Counted from the stretch's first letter, positions 1 through 11,398 are shown. The stretch: 64,000 bases of DNA from Eleusine coracana subsp. coracana (GCA_032690845.1 CM064417.1:31564432-31628431); one strand, 5' to 3'. Notes: generated from the letters alone by a model not told the origin. Made by a program: numbers and translations.

Positions 1-22
1 GGAATAAACCAAGATAGAAGCA

Positions 23-1037
23 ATGATTCTAGACAACTACCTGAAGGAATTTGAAGGGAACTTTGCTAAACCAAAGGGGGATAGAACATTGGCGAATGCT
101 AAACCACTTGACGAATTTGTGCCGATGGACTGGATTCCCATTAATTCTTCACACGAGTTGCTCAATATGAGAAGATCCTTCAGTCCGCAAGACACCTTCG
201 AAGCCGGAATTGAGTATAATTTGCCAAGTAATCGCCTCAAGTCAGAAGTTTTCGATCAAGAGATTATTGGGAGAGTTTTAGGGAAGCTTTACAAGGATGA
301 TATAGAGCTTGATGGAACAGAGGTGAAACAAGCGAAGAGATTGCTAGACAGTTGCTTTGAGCCATCCCCCTACGAAGGATTATGCGGTGTGTATGTTGTA
401 GGTCTCACTGAAGAGGAAAAAAGAAGAACCGTACATACCATGTGAGATATCGGGGAAGAAATTTCCAAAAGCCTTGTGTGACTTTGGTTCCTTTGTCAGC
501 TTGATGACTTACGATACATTCATGAGCGTGCCTTATGGAACTCAACAGCGGCTGATGGGGACTGAACTTGAGATGATCATGGCGGATGGTAGGAAGACCA
601 AGCCACTAGGAGTGATCAAGAATGTCGAAATTGAGATAAGCTCGAAAACAATGCCGATAGATTTCTTTGTTCTAGACAATAAAGAAACTGGGGTTGAAGA
701 TATCATTCTGGGAAGGTCATTCTTAAGATTAGTACAAACTGTTCTGGATGCTGGGAAAGGTCAAATTACGCTACACCTGAGAGAGGAAGAAGTGCGATTT
801 CAATTTAATGATCTGTCTCATCAAGACTCTAGCTACTATCAGGAATTCTACCCAGAGAAAGACGAGAGGATAGGGATGGATATGGGAGACCCACTGGACC
901 ACATCATGCGTGGAACTGACGAGTATACTGCCAGCGCTGATCGGCGCGACGCTTGCGTCGATCGGCTCAACCAGAAAAATCCTGATTTTGAACCTCTCGG
1001 GGAGCTGGATCCAGATGAAGCGCCAGAAGTGGAATAG
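23..1037 (+). pseudogene. G1 gag end and aspartic protease (broken)
   Basis: Two reading frames that were once one polyprotein: 23-445, then 474-1037. The second carries the retropepsin-like segment. Its start, CDFGS, corresponds to the D-[LFS]-G-[AS] catalytic motif, with Phe at the variable position. ILGRSFL downstream is the usual ILGR flap-side motif. This enzyme would cut the Gag-Pol polyprotein inside the virus-like particle. A stop near 442 and a frame change separate the halves, so no functional product is expected. A palindrome pair at 934-968 lies in frame near the end and encodes an Ala-Asp-Arg-Arg motif. Confidence 0.8.
934..968. promoter_or_regulatory. G1 paired palindrome, copy a (inside pol)
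   Basis: GCGCTGATCGGCGC (934-947) and GCGTCGATCGGCTC (955-968), starts 21 bp apart. The block is almost identical, including its spacer, to the one at 11877-11911 in the LTR (35 of 36 positions over 934-969). Here it lies in the protease-RT linker and is read in frame as ADRR...DRL. The sequence is directly visible; a regulatory role is inference. Confidence 0.55.
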
Positions 1038-2695
1038 AAGGAACTCTCGAAGGAGCTACGCTATGAATATCTAGGAAAGAATAGAACATATCCAGTTATT
1101 GTAAACAACGCCCTAACGAAAGAAGAAACAGAGAGGCTTCTCGCTGTGCTAAAAAAGTATAAGAAAGCCATTGGTTACACATTGGATGACATCAAGGAAA
1201 TCAGCCCTGCATTTTGCACCCACAAGATTAACTTGGAGGAGAATACTAAACCAGTGGTTGAAGGGATGCGAAGGTTGAAGGAATCAATGAAGCCAGTGGT
1301 TAAAAAGGAGATTTTGAAGCTGCTTAATGCAGGTATGATCTACCCTGTTGCTGATAGTGAATTGGTTAGTCCAGTGCATTGTGTACCCAACAAAGGAGGG
1401 TTGACAGTAGTGCCTAATGAGAACAATGAGTTGATCCCTCAAAGGACTATAACTGGATGGAGAATGTGCATAGATTATAGAAGTTGAACAAAGTGATGAA
1501 GAAAGATCACTATCCTCTTCTGTTCATTGATGAGATGCTTGAAAGGTTAGCGAAGAATTCATACTTTTGTTATTTGGATGTATATAGTGGTTTCTTTCAA
1601 ATACCAGTAAGACAAGAAGATCAACAGAAAACTACTTTTACTTGCCCTTTTGGGACATATGCATATAGAAGGATGCCATTTGGTCTTTGCAACGCGTCCA
1701 CAACATTTCAAAGATTCATGAATTCAATATTCGCTGAATTCATAGAAGACATTATGGAGGTATTTATGGATGACTTCTCCGTGCAAGGTGTGTTGAAAGC
1801 GACTTAGTTCTTAATTGGGAGAAGTGTCACTTCATGGTAATAGAAGGGATAGTACTTGGTCATGTCATATCTAAAAGAGGAATAGAGGTTGATAAGGCAA
1901 AGGTATCTACAGTTGAGAAATTACCTCCCCCTACTGATCTTACAACTTTGAAGAGTTTTCTTGGACATGCCAACTTCTATCGCAGATTTGTTAAGGATTA
2001 TTCGAAGATTGCTAAACTACTGACAGAATTGTTAAAGCAAGATACATAATTTGTCATGGACGAGGAAAAACTCTTGGCCTTCAGAAGATTAAAGGAAGCT
2101 CTATGCTCTGCACCCATTATGCATCCACCTAATTGGAGTTTACCTTTTGAAGTTATGTGTGATGCAAGTGACTATGCAGTTCCAGCTGTTCTTGGACAAC
2201 GGAAGGAAGGTAAAGTGCATGCTATTTATTATGCTAGCAAAACTTCGAATGAGGCGCAGATAATTTATACAACAACTGAGAAAGAGATGTGAGCTGTTAT
2301 ATTTGCTTTTGAGAAGTTTAGATCCTACATTCTAAATTCTAAGGTGATTGTATATACTGATCATGCTGCTATAAGATGCTTGGTTTCAAAGAAGGAGTCT
2401 AAGCCTCGGTTAATGCGATGGATATTGATGCTGCAAGAATTTGATTTGGAGATAAGAGATAAGAAAGGAGTAGAAAATTCTGTAGCAGATCATTTATCTC
2501 GTCTTGAATCATCATCAACTGAGCCAATAAGAGATGAAATGCGACAAGAGCAGTTGTTTGCCGCATTTGATCGTAGAGAGAACTGGATGATGGATATTAT
2601 CAAAGGTTTCAAGGGAGAAACTGATCTAATGAACAAGAACACAAGGAAAAGAGTTAAGAGCGAAATGAGAAAATTTATATGGTCTGACCCATACT
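1038..2695 (+). pseudogene. G1 reverse transcriptase and RNase H (broken)
   Basis: Fragments in changing frames: 1146-1487 (RT start), 1484-1807 (RT palm), 1834-2049, 2056-2292 and 2344-2695 (RNase H and tether). RT landmarks are FCYLDVYSGFFQI, the YRRMPFGLCNA block and the catalytic FMDD. RNase H landmarks are CDASDYAV, YYASKT, TTTEKE and the YTDHAA block. A short deletion after FMDDFSV removes the segment normally between the catalytic loop and LNWEKCHF. Stops and frameshifts (about 1485, 1805, 2047, 2290) make it inactive. The frame ends at WSDPYL, where N1 is inserted. Its continuation, YLYRYC, is found at 7015. Confidence 0.88.
2691..2695. repeat. TSD of N1, left copy (ATACT)
   Basis: ATACT directly precedes the TG of the 5' LTR and is repeated at 7015-7019 directly after the CA of the 3' LTR. 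Removing N1 and one TSD restores G1's WSDPYLYRYC reading across the junction, which proves the nesting. Confidence 0.93.
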
Positions 2696-3595
2696 TGATG
2701 AGTACATCACACTTATGGATACACACAACACTCCTCCAATTAAGATAAAAGTTCATGTGCATCACTTGAAATTACAGGTGAGATCGTTTCTAATATTTTT
2801 ATTATGTGGTTTTGAGAATAGATTGCTACCTAATAAATTAATTATTGTTAGAAACCATGGAGATGATGATGACATAGCTGGGGAGGTGATTGGAGACGTG
2901 ATGGGCCAGCAAGGACGTCCAAGCCAAGGTGGAGGCCCAATCAAAATCGACTTCGAGTCTGTTTCGGAGCCCAGGACCAGTCTACACTAAAACGGACACC
3001 TAGGACGCATACGAACTCGGATTTGGATGTTGTATATATGCCTGGAAAGATAAAGAAAAGAACTTTCCAACCCAACCGGTCCCATGTCAAAATACGTCCT
3101 GAGCCGTCGGCAATCGCCGAAACAAATCAACTTTCAGAATCTGTCCTTGTGTTACGACACCGTAATCGGTCTTTGGGCCATGTATCAAGTTGAGCCCACT
3201 TAGGGCTACGTCCAGGGGGTCTTGCATGACCCTAGGATCCTCATATACAGCCGCCACCTCTTCATTAGGGTTTTGATTTTGCTTAGATTATTCTGTTCAT
3301 AACAGTTTTGCCGTTTGATCGGTTTGTAAGACCCCAACTTGTGAGATTCATCATATACTTGCAAATTTGGTTGCATTCTTCTTTGTTCTTGCTTGTGTTC
3401 TTGATTTGCAGGCAAGGTTAAGCCTTCTCGGTGAGGTCAATCGTTCTTGGATGGTGGATAACAATAGGAGACGTTGTGCTACGATTGCGGGGTTCAGAAC
3501 GTGTCGTTCGGAAGTCGGATTGATTTGTGTATCGCCTCCGCCTTAATCAAGTTTATCAGAACCTATCAGAAGATCGGGAACCCTTGTCCAAATCA
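2696..3595 (+). repeat. N1 5' LTR
   Basis: Starts TGATGAGTACATC and ends ...CCAAATCA, two bases before the PBS. It pairs with 6115-7014. The first part of the LTR is read as the tail of the internal ORF in the 3' copy (MDTHNTPP...). No protein-coding function of its own. Confidence 0.93.
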
Positions 3596-3597
3596 AA

Positions 3598-3611
3598 TGG
3601 TATTAGAGCTT
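3598..3611 (+). other. N1 primer-binding site
   Basis: TGGTATTAGAGCTT, two bases after the LTR. It matches the common plant PBS TGGTATCAGAGC, complementary to the 3' end of initiator tRNA-Met, with one change (C to T). Confidence 0.9.
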
Positions 3612-4624
3612 CAGGTACACCGTTAGGTTCGCCCGTATCCTCGTTATTTTGTTCAATCCTAGAGTCCAGAAAATTGCTCTACAAAAATATTTGTTCGTCG
3701 TGTTTCCGCTGTCCTACACCCCCCTTGTGCCTTGCAATTTTCAGTTTAGTTTGTTTCTCTGAATTTTAGTCCCTATAAAGTCATTGTGTTGCTGGTCTAG
3801 TGCTTGTTCTTTGGTCTTGTTTGAGTCGTGCATATCCTTGTCATAGAAAAACAAGGGAAAAAAAATCAGTGTTGCACATGTTGAGATAATAGTATTGCTG
3901 GAATTGTGTGTACTAAATATTTCTTTAACATCTAGCCTTCTACTTTCGTGTGTAAAAGACAATTAGAGTGCTCTGCTGCTGTCTCATTATGATCAAAAGC
4001 CAACCAATTAGTGCTTGATCTTGTTATAGAAGTTTGTTTTAGTTGTGCTATTACAAGAATCCTTTTGCTGCACTTGTAGTAAGAAAAAAAAAATATATTC
4101 TAGGGTTCCATTGGTTGTAAAACTTGTAATACCTTGCTGCAGTTTTGATTCTCAAGAAAAGAAAAGACAAAAGGCAAAAGTGCACTAGGGAAAAAGCCGC
4201 ACAAAAAAAAAGAAGTAGAAAAAAGAAAAGATACAAATTCAGAATTGCTTGCATCCTTTGTGTCCTTTGTTGAGTCATTTTCTTGCTTGCTTGAACTAGG
4301 TCCGAGACAAGTTTTGGCCGGTGACATAGACTAGCTTGGGACTATTATTCAGTTTTGCAACTTCTGAATTGAAATTTTGCTAATCCTTGCTACCTAATAT
4401 TGCCTATCCAAGCTCCATATATTTCCTTCTGAATAGACACAAATTTTTTTTGACTCTCGCAATCATCAGTTCACACTCTCCAAGGTATCCTTTGCTTGAT
4501 GTAATTAAGAACTTTATAAGAGCTTGATAAGATGCTTCCCTTTGCTTGTTGAGAGTTTACACTGTGATCACATAGTAGTGATAGGAAAATATACTTCCGT
4601 GTGTTTTCTTGTTTGCTACTAACA
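3612..4624 (+). other. N1 untranslated leader, no gene
   Basis: About 1 kb between PBS and ORF where gag would normally lie. I see no gag domain or zinc knuckle. It holds purine-rich runs and sequence shared with N2 (for example around 4240-4320 and 13040-13120). N2 has a shorter leader because of a deletion reaching from its LTR into this zone. Confidence 0.7.
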
Positions 4625-6244
4625 ATGACAGGTTACGCCACTCATGGTGATGATTCAATGTCGTCTAATAAGAACAATATGAGTGATGTAGTACAAAGAG
4701 TGCTCAGTCCTCAAATGGAGAAGGTAGAGCAAAATCAAATGAACAATTTATTTTAGACTCACTTTGTTGTCAAGGATCGACGTTGTCGTGTTATCATTGA
4801 TGGAGAGAGTAGCCGCAACATCGCAAGTTTAGAATTAGTAGAGAAGCTTGGATTGACAACACAGCCACACCCATGTCCATACTACATCCAATGGGTAAAT
4901 TCTTTTGGTAAGATAAAGGTAGATAAAATTGCACGCATTGAATTTTTTATTGGTTCTTATAAGGATAGTGCAGAATTTGATATAGTATCTATGTAAGCAT
5001 GTCATTTGTTATTGAGTAAACCTTGGATTATTACAAATAATGCTTTGCACAATACCATTATAAATAGCTACTCATTTAAATACAATGGTAGAAGAGTTAC
5101 TCTTAAACCTATGACTGCTGCTGAAATTTTAGAAGAGGATCAACAAAAGCTTGAAAGGAGAAAGAATGAACCGTTTAGAAAAGAATGGACAATTTCAAAT
5201 GTTGCAACACTTACATCAAAATCTGAATTAGATGATAAACATATTTCCTTGCCTCTTGTTGCAACTAATACATTTCAGGACAAAGAAGAGGATAGTGAGA
5301 AAGATGAAGAACATGTTGTTGCTTCAGGTAAGAGCTTTCTTGATGTGATGAATTGTTCCAACAATCTTGTTGTGTTAGAACCTTGTCTTGATTTGCCTTT
5401 GCCACAAGTTGATTTATCTACTGATCCTTGTGATAAAGATGAGTTGTGTGCCACTGCTTCACTTATACCTTTGCCACTACAAATGAATAAGCTTGATATT
5501 TTTGCTTATGATTCACCTACTAGTGCTGAAATAAAACATTTGATTTTAATAACATGTGAAAAGGATGAGCAGAAATTATTGTCTTCTCTAAATACTTTGG
5601 GTTATATTGAATTTGATGTTCTTTATGATCTAAATACCGTGGAGAAGCAAATCTTTTCTCAAACTGAATTGCCTTTACTAACAAGAAACAAATTTTATGC
5701 TATAGGAAACTTTGATCATAGAGGTGTATTTATGGTGCATAAAGTTTATATTTGCTCAAACATGAATACTCCTTGTGTTGTACAACCAAATGATGAACTA
5801 GAAAACTGCAATAACAATTACCATGTCATGTCATGTTTTTCTAGTGTTTTTAAGATCACACATTTTCCATCTTGTCATAAGAGTGAGAATGACGTTCATA
5901 TCGCTGAGAAAGTTTTCAAAGAGGTCATTAATTTGCATGGCATGCCTTCTATTGTGGTTTCACATTGTAATGATAATTTTCATAACACATATAAACACGA
6001 GGTGCATTCCAAGTTTGGGAATAGTTCCATATTTTATATTTTAGATTTGAGACCACTATTGGGAGAAAGAGATGGGATCGAGTCGAGGACGACTCTAATT
6101 CAAAAGGGGGAGAATGATAAGTACATCACACTCATGGATACACACAACACTCCTCCAATTAAGATGAAAGTTCATGTGCATCACTTAAAATTACAGGTGA
6201 GATCGTTTCTAATATTTTTATTATGTGGTTTTGAGAATAGATAG
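4625..6244 (+). pseudogene. N1 protease-like / integrase-tail ORF (two internal stops)
   Basis: ATG at 4625 opens MTGYATHGDD. In-frame stops occur near 4756 and 4996. After the second the frame is open for about 410 codons to 6244. First domain: retropepsin-like segment with DRRCRVIIDGESS, where the usual DGG/DSG is DGE. It ends in HLLLSKPW, matching the ILLGRPW type. A middle of about 200 residues is not recognised. The end (EVINLHGMPSIV, SHCNDNF) is a remnant of the integrase core motif around the second Asp. It is followed by the ESRTTLIQKGEND tail typical of chromovirus-like pol ends. The reading crosses PPT and LTR boundary. The same architecture in N2 shows this is a family trait and not a recent deletion. 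Confidence 0.75.
6102..6114 (+). other. N1 polypurine tract
   Basis: AAAAGGGGGAGAA directly before the TG of the 3' LTR. It is the plus-strand primer. The identical tract lies at 14906-14918 in N2. Confidence 0.92.
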
Positions 6245-7014
6245 CTACCTAATAAATTAATTATTGTTAGAAACCATGGAGATGATGATGACATAGCTGG
6301 GGAGGTGATTGGAGACGTGATGGGCCAGCAAGGACGTCCAAGCCAAGGTGGAGGCCCAATCAAAATCGACTTCGAGTCTGTTTCGGAGCCCAGGACCAGT
6401 CTGCACTAAAACGGATGCCCAGGACATATACGTACTCGGATTTGGACGTTCTATATATGCCTGGAAAGATAACGAAAAGAACTTTCCAACCCAACCGGTC
6501 CTATGTCAAAATTCGTCTCGAGCCATCAGAAATCACCGAAACAAATCGACTTTCAGAATCTGTCCTGGTGCTACGACATCGTAATCGGTCTTTGGGCCAT
6601 GTATCGAGTTGAGCCCACTTAGGGCTACGTCCAGGGTGTCTTGCACGACCTTAGGGTCCTCATATACAGCCGCCGCCTCTTCATTAGAGTTTGGGTTTTG
6701 CTTAGATTATTCTGTTCATAACAGTTTTGCCGTCATATCGGTTTGTAAGACCCCAACTTGTGAGATTCATCATATACTTGCAAATTTGGTTGCATTCTTC
6801 TTTGTTCTTGCTTGTGTTCTTGATTTGCAGGCAAGGATAAGCCTTCTCGGTGAGGTCAATCGTTCTTGGACGGTTGATAACAATAGGAGACGTTGTGCTG
6901 CGATTGCGGGGTTCAGAACGTGTCGTTCGGAAGCCGAATCGATTTGTGTATCGCGTCCGCCTTAATCAAGTTTACCAGAATCTATCGAAAGATTGGGAAC
7001 CCTTGTCCACATCA
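6115..7014 (+). repeat. N1 3' LTR
   Basis: Starts TGATAAGTACATC, ends ...CCACATCA, and is followed by the TSD ATACT. It is 900 bp, the same length as the 5' LTR. Confidence 0.93.
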
Positions 7015-7019
7015 ATACT
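7015..7019. repeat. TSD of N1, right copy (ATACT)
   Basis: Second copy of the target duplication. G1's interrupted reading frame resumes here with YLYRYCEDG. Confidence 0.93.
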
Positions 7020-8156
7020 TGTATAGGTATTGCGAGGATGGAGCAGTACGGAGATGTATACCCGGAGAAGAACGAGCGAGCATTTTAGCAAAATGTCATT
7101 CTTCGGATTATGGGGGACACTATGGCTACTTCAGAACACAGGCAAAGGTATGGGCGAGTGGATTCTATTGGCCTACTATGCATGAAGATGCAAAAAGGTA
7201 TGTTGCAACATGTGCTCAATGCCAACGAATAGGGAATTTTAATAGTAGGAATGCAATGCCTCTGAATGCAATAGGGTATGGATTTTATGGGACCCTTTGT
7301 GAATTCTCATGGTTTCGAGTACATATTGGTCGTCGTTGATTATGTCTCCAAGTAGGTCGAAGCAATGGCATGCAAGGCTAATACTACAAGAGAATCAAGG
7401 AGTATACTTCAGGAGCAAATATTTCCTAGGTACGGAGTACCGAGGATAATAATTACAGATGGAGGATCCCATTTTACAAGAGGAGAATTTACTAGATTTT
7501 TAACCAAATCTAGAGTTGAACATAGAATTGGAACATCCTACCATCCCCAGACGAATGGACAGGCAGAAACTTCAAATAAGCAATTAAAGGGAATTCTGCA
7601 GAAGATTGTTACAAAGGAAGGAAAATATTGGGCCACGAAGCTTAATGGAGTGTTATGGGCATATAGGACGGCTTTCAAGAAACCGATTGGTATGACACCA
7701 TATCAATTCGTCTCTGGAAAATCGTGTCACCTACCGGTGGAATTGGAACATAAGGCTTATTGGGCTATAAAGGAAATGAATTTGGATCTTGATACCGCCG
7801 GCATGAAAAGAAAGATACAAATAAGTGAATTGGAAGAGATGCGATTGTGTGCATATGAAAATGCAGCCATATACAAAGAGAAAACAAAGAAGTGGTACGA
7901 TAAGAAGCTTTTGAAGGAGTTCAAGGAAGGAGATTGGGTGCTCCTATTTAATTTGTGATTCAGATTATTTGGTAAAGGCAAACTGTGAAGCAAATGGGAG
8001 AGACCTTATCTTGTGAATACGGCGTTACCTTCGGGAGCGGTAATCATAATGGATGGCAAGAGAAACAAGTACACGGTGAACGGACAACGTCTAAAGGTAT
8101 ACCTAGAACCAGACACATTTGAATTAAAATCTTTTGATGTGTATTTCACTAGTTAG
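7015..8156 (+). pseudogene. G1 integrase (broken)
   Basis: Continuation of G1 pol in three pieces. 6990s-7339: zinc-binding HHCC part, with CHSSDYGGHYG, FYWPTM and CAQCQR. 7340-7958: DDE core, with ITDGGSHF and HPQTNGQAETSNKQ. 7959-8156: C-terminal part ending FTS*. The core would catalyse strand transfer of the cDNA ends. A frame change near 7280-7340 (the first catalytic Asp region) and stops near 7355, 7956 and 7986 inactivate it. It follows N1 directly. Confidence 0.87.
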
Positions 8157-8474
8157 TACCCCGTGTGGTCGAGCTTAACGACATAAAACAAAGGCTTGTA
8201 TGTATTTTGATTTCCGTAGTTTTTCTTTTTTTTGATTTGATAATTTAGTGTACTGCGCCGATCGGCGCAGCCCTGCACCGATCGGCACGGCAGAGTCCTT
8301 CTGGTTTTTGACTCGGTTTTGGACCTTGCCTTTTTAAGACTCGTTAAATTCCACGAATAAGAGAAAGAGTCCTAGTCCAATTGGAAATCAAGGGATATAA
8401 GTATGAGGGGATAGCAAACCCACGGATCAACTCGTATTACATCGTCACCAGAACAAACCCTAAGAGCAGAAGCG
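8157..8474 (+). other. G1 spacer after pol; contains palindrome pair b
   Basis: No ORF supported. GCGCCGATCGGCGC (8255-8268) and GCACCGATCGGCAC (8275-8288) form the cleanest G1 palindrome pair, starts 20 bp apart. Confidence 0.6.
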
Positions 8475-8508
8475 ATGGAAGGTGGCGCATCGGGCAGAAA
8501 CCAAGGCG

Positions 8509-8543
8509 GAGCCGATCGGCGCAACCCTGGAACCAAACGGCTC
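8509..8543. promoter_or_regulatory. G1 paired palindrome, copy c (second member degenerate)
   Basis: GAGCCGATCGGCGC at 8509-8522, followed 22 bp later by a decayed partner (AACCAAACGGCTC, 8531-8543). In frame it encodes GADRRN. Function is inferred only from recurrence. Confidence 0.4.
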
Positions 8544-9348
8544 GGCGGCGGATTTCCTCAGCCCTCTGCAAATTGGTCCTGGGAAGAAGTCGATGAAGTG
8601 TTGACACCAACACGAGATGATCCTCTCATCCGGTCAGATCTGCGGACGAAATTCATGAAGAAAAGCAAAGCTGACGCGTGGAACGCCAACAAGGTGAAGA
8701 TGGACAATGAACTTCGGCTGATGATGAAGAGAGTATTGGTGCGCAAAGGAAAATCTATAGCGCCTATTAAAAGTGAAGCAGTTTCTCAAAGGTATACCAT
8801 GGAAAGTCTTCTTGATCTTGCTAAGTCCTTGTCATATGAGGATTTCCTATCTTTCGAAAGATCATTGACTGAGCAAGAGAAGGAAGAGCTAGATGAAGAG
8901 AGCACCCTCACAATCCATAGGTGCCGACTTTATAGTGAACATGACATTACCGCCAAGTATGAACTCAAGCTACGAGAGGAAGTCAAAGAAGCTATGTACC
9001 AGCGGGATGCGGAGAAGGATCTTCAAGCTAGAAGGGATGAATCCTTTCCCAGGGTTCTTACCCATTAGGAAAGTTTTCAAGAAAATAAGATTCATAGGAA
9101 CAGTTGTATTGAGGGTTGCAAGTGTCTCTTTTGTGCTAAAGATCGTCAACGCAAGGTTGAACTCCAATTGGCAGAAGATCCAGCTTTCATACCTAGAGAT
9201 TTAATATATGATGATGGCTATCACGCAGTTCCTAGAGGGAGGACGCCTAAGGAGATTAATGATGAGATTTTACAAAGGCAACAGAATAAGGTGATCCGTG
9301 AGCGTAATCTAGAGTAGTTAGCTGAGAATATGAAGGAAGCTGCTAGCT

Positions 9349-9383
9349 GCGCCGATCGACGCGACACCGGAGCCGATCGGCAC
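9349..9383. promoter_or_regulatory. G1 paired palindrome, copy d
   Basis: GCGCCGATCGACGC (9349-9362) and GAGCCGATCGGCAC (9370-9383), starts 21 bp apart, again in frame with the 8475 ORF. Confidence 0.5.
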
Positions 9384-9418
9384 GACCTGAAGATGGCTGA
9401 ATTATTGATCTGACGACT

Positions 9419-10012
9419 CTGCCAAGTGAAGACGAAGAACCTGCTGCAAGGTGTAAGACTACACCAGAGGTTCGTAGATCTGCTAGACTATCGGGTAAGG
9501 CAATTCAAAAGTATTCCGAATGGGATAGCAACTTTGATACGTCATACTATTTGGAAACTTTGGAAATCGGTGATCCTAGTGTGCCTAGAGATTTTAGTGA
9601 TGATTTTGATATGCAAAGAAGCTTTGGTAGTCCTAAGTTCAAAAATAAAAAAACACTTGCAGAATGCAGTAATGAAAGGGCAGCAGGAACTTCAACAAGA
9701 GTTAATGGTAATGCAGAGGGAAGTGAAGGAAGTCGCAATGGTGAAAGAACATCACTGCGCTGATCGTCTTAGAGGAATTTGAATAGTGCCTCCCCTTACA
9801 GCATTGAAAATCATAACCTGCAACCGCCTGCTTGCTGTCCTGTCTGCCGAAGAAACATTGAGCGCCTGTATCATCGTGCTTACAGGCATCAAAGAGATGT
9901 GGACCGCAGAATTCAGGATACAATCGAGATGAACGAAGTGAACTACACTTTTCTCATAAGGAGTATAAGACGAATTTTCCAAGTCTTGAACAGGCATGGT
10001 CTGCATGATTAG
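9419..10012 (+). pseudogene. G1 post-pol ORF, second half
   Basis: One frame, shifted relative to the 8475 ORF. It runs from about 9419 (LPSEDEEPAARCK) through a TGA near 9761 and a TAG near 9770 to a final stop at 10012. It contains an acidic/Ser-rich stretch and then CCPVCRRNIERL, a Cys-Pro-x-Cys arrangement that could bind zinc. The last 60 residues are Arg-rich and predicted helical by eye. It is probably the C-terminal part of the same post-pol protein as 8475-9413. No known domain recognised. Confidence 0.4.
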
Positions 10013-10055
10013 TGTGTTGAGTTTCTTCTCTTGCAATGAGGACATTGCAAATTTT

Positions 10056-10068
10056 GAGTGTGGGGGAA
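10056..10068 (+). other. G1 internal PPT-like tract
   Basis: GAGTGTGGGGGAA, nearly the same as the terminal tract at 11386 (GAGTGTAGGGAA), 1330 bp upstream. G2 has the same arrangement (24056 and 25394). Confidence 0.55.
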
Positions 10069-10759
10069 GACCTTTGCCATTAGTCATAGTTTTTAAGTGT
10101 TTTTGAGTCTAGTTTCTCATTTGGTGTTTTCGAGTCTAGTTTCTCATTTGTTTTTCTTAATGAGTTTTTATTTAAGTTAGTGTGTGTGCTTAAGAGAGTC
10201 ACGAGTCATGTTGAGAGTTGCTTCAAGGTCTTTTATGTAGTTTGAATTATTGCATTGTCTTTAATAAAGTTAGTGTCGATTGTCAAATTGAAAGTGCCTC
10301 ATGTATTTATCTTGTCTTTCTGATGATCGATTGGTTGATTACTTGAATTTGTTGGTTACCACTTAACTTTTGAGCTTTGTATTTGTAAAAATTTCTTTTG
10401 ACTCATCATAAGCTAAAGCAAAAGCAAGGTCTAAATATGCCTACATAGCCGAGTGAATGAGAGCAAGCTACACATTTGAACTAAGTGGATTGTAAGTAAC
10501 TTTGTCAACTTTTTGCTCATGATTTCGACCAAGTTAGGAAAGGATGATCTATTTTGTTTATCTCTATATTTCTAGCCATTCTTATCCATTTAAATTCCTT
10601 GCTATCATGAAAACCATACATCTTTGTTTCTCCCTCCTCCTTGATACAACCTATATTCTCAATAAAAGGGAATTCAGAAAATTTCCGCTGCTGATACAAG
10701 ACAAAAATTGCTGATCATATCGGGAAAAGAAAAAAGTGAAAGAAAAGAAAACATACACC

Positions 10760-10793
10760 GCGCCGACCGGCGCAGTGTTGCGCCGATCGACGC
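10760..10793. promoter_or_regulatory. G1 paired palindrome, copy e
   Basis: GCGCCGACCGGCGC (10760-10773) and GCGCCGATCGACGC (10780-10793), starts 20 bp apart, in non-coding DNA. Confidence 0.5.
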
Positions 10794-11385
10794 TGTTGCA
10801 AAAGAAATAAAAAAAAAGAGGTTATTATAAAAAAAAAAGAGGTAAAGAGAAAAAAAATATATTCCCTGAGAGCCAGTAAGGTCATCAAAGAAAGCAGATT
10901 TCTGATTCTTTCTCATTCTTTGTCATTATTCTCATTGAAATTTTTTTTAGATCTTCTATATTCCTCTTCTCCATTAAAAGTTCTTTTCCAAGAAAATTCT
11001 TTCTTAGTAGGCATGATTGAGCACATTGTTGACATGATTAATCTTATGGTTTAATTTAGTTATATAGCCCTCCAATTTCCACATATAATCCTTGATTAGA
11101 TAGGAGAGGGAAGGAAATAAACTTGAGAGACCAAGAGAGGACCAAATGCTTGATGTTTGATGCTAAAAGATGAGTTGAGGAGAACTAAAATTGTTTTTGA
11201 AAAAGTTTTGTGGTAATTTGATTAAGTTCAACTATGATATGCTGATTGGTTAAAAAGAGATGAGAGAAAATCTTTGTGGTGGGATAACGAGTAAAAATGA
11301 TAATTGAGATTGATTGCATGAGAGATGGTGTGAAAATTCTTATCACATATTTGATTTTGTATTGCTCGAGGACTAGCAATGATTT

Positions 11386-11398
11386 GAGTGTAGGGAAC
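11386..11398 (+). other. G1 terminal polypurine tract
   Basis: GAGTGTAGGGAAC directly before the LTR start TGTTCG. An A interrupts the usual GTGTGGGGGA run. Confidence 0.7.

Larger units (their letters stand above)
1..2695 (+). mobile_element. Athila-like Ty3/gypsy element G1, left part
   Basis: Internal region of a decayed Ty3/gypsy retrotransposon that continues at 7015 after the N1 insertion and ends in a 3' LTR at 11399. The 5' LTR lies before the window. Domain order is end of gag, protease, RT, RNase H, integrase, then a long post-pol region with extra ORFs and a GTGTGGGGGA-type polypurine tract. That order and the RT wording (ELIPQRT, DEMLERLA) fit the Athila lineage as I know it. The lineage call is inference from remembered family features. 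Confidence 0.85.
2696..7014 (+). mobile_element. N1: complete non-autonomous gypsy element
   Basis: A 4319-bp LTR retrotransposon with all cis-signals: LTRs of exactly 900 bp each (TG...CA), a PBS at 3598, a PPT at 6102, and a 5-bp TSD. Its single ORF region keeps a protease-like domain and a degenerate integrase-like tail. It has no recognisable gag, RT or RNase H. It must therefore move with proteins from another Ty3/gypsy element. N2 at 12211 is a second family member. The LTRs show several mismatches per 100 bp but no net length difference. Confidence 0.93.
8475..9413 (+). pseudogene. G1 post-pol ORF (env position), first half
   Basis: ATG at 8475 opens 197 codons to a TAG at 9066. The same frame then stays open to a TAG at 9316 and on to a TGA at 9411. 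It therefore reads as one protein of about 312 codons with two later stops. The N-terminus is Gly/Arg-rich. The middle is charged, with a long helical stretch (RTKFMKKSKADAW..., ELRLMMKRVLV). A Cys pair (CKCLFC) follows the first stop. No signal peptide or membrane segment is visible, so calling it an envelope would not be justified. Palindrome pairs at 8509-8543 and 9349-9383 are both read in frame as GADRRN... and CADRRD...ADRHD. Function unknown; the position matches the extra ORF of Athila-type elements. Confidence 0.5.
10013..11385 (+). other. G1 3' untranslated region
   Basis: No supported gene. AT-rich, with poly-A-rich stretches (10800-10860). It contains the internal PPT-like tract at 10056 and palindrome pair e at 10760. 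It sits between the post-pol ORF and the terminal PPT. Confidence 0.65.

Noticed and set aside
8475..10012. Possible envelope gene of an endogenous plant retrovirus
   Set aside because: The position fits, but no signal peptide, membrane helix or fusion-like segment is visible. Called only a post-pol ORF.
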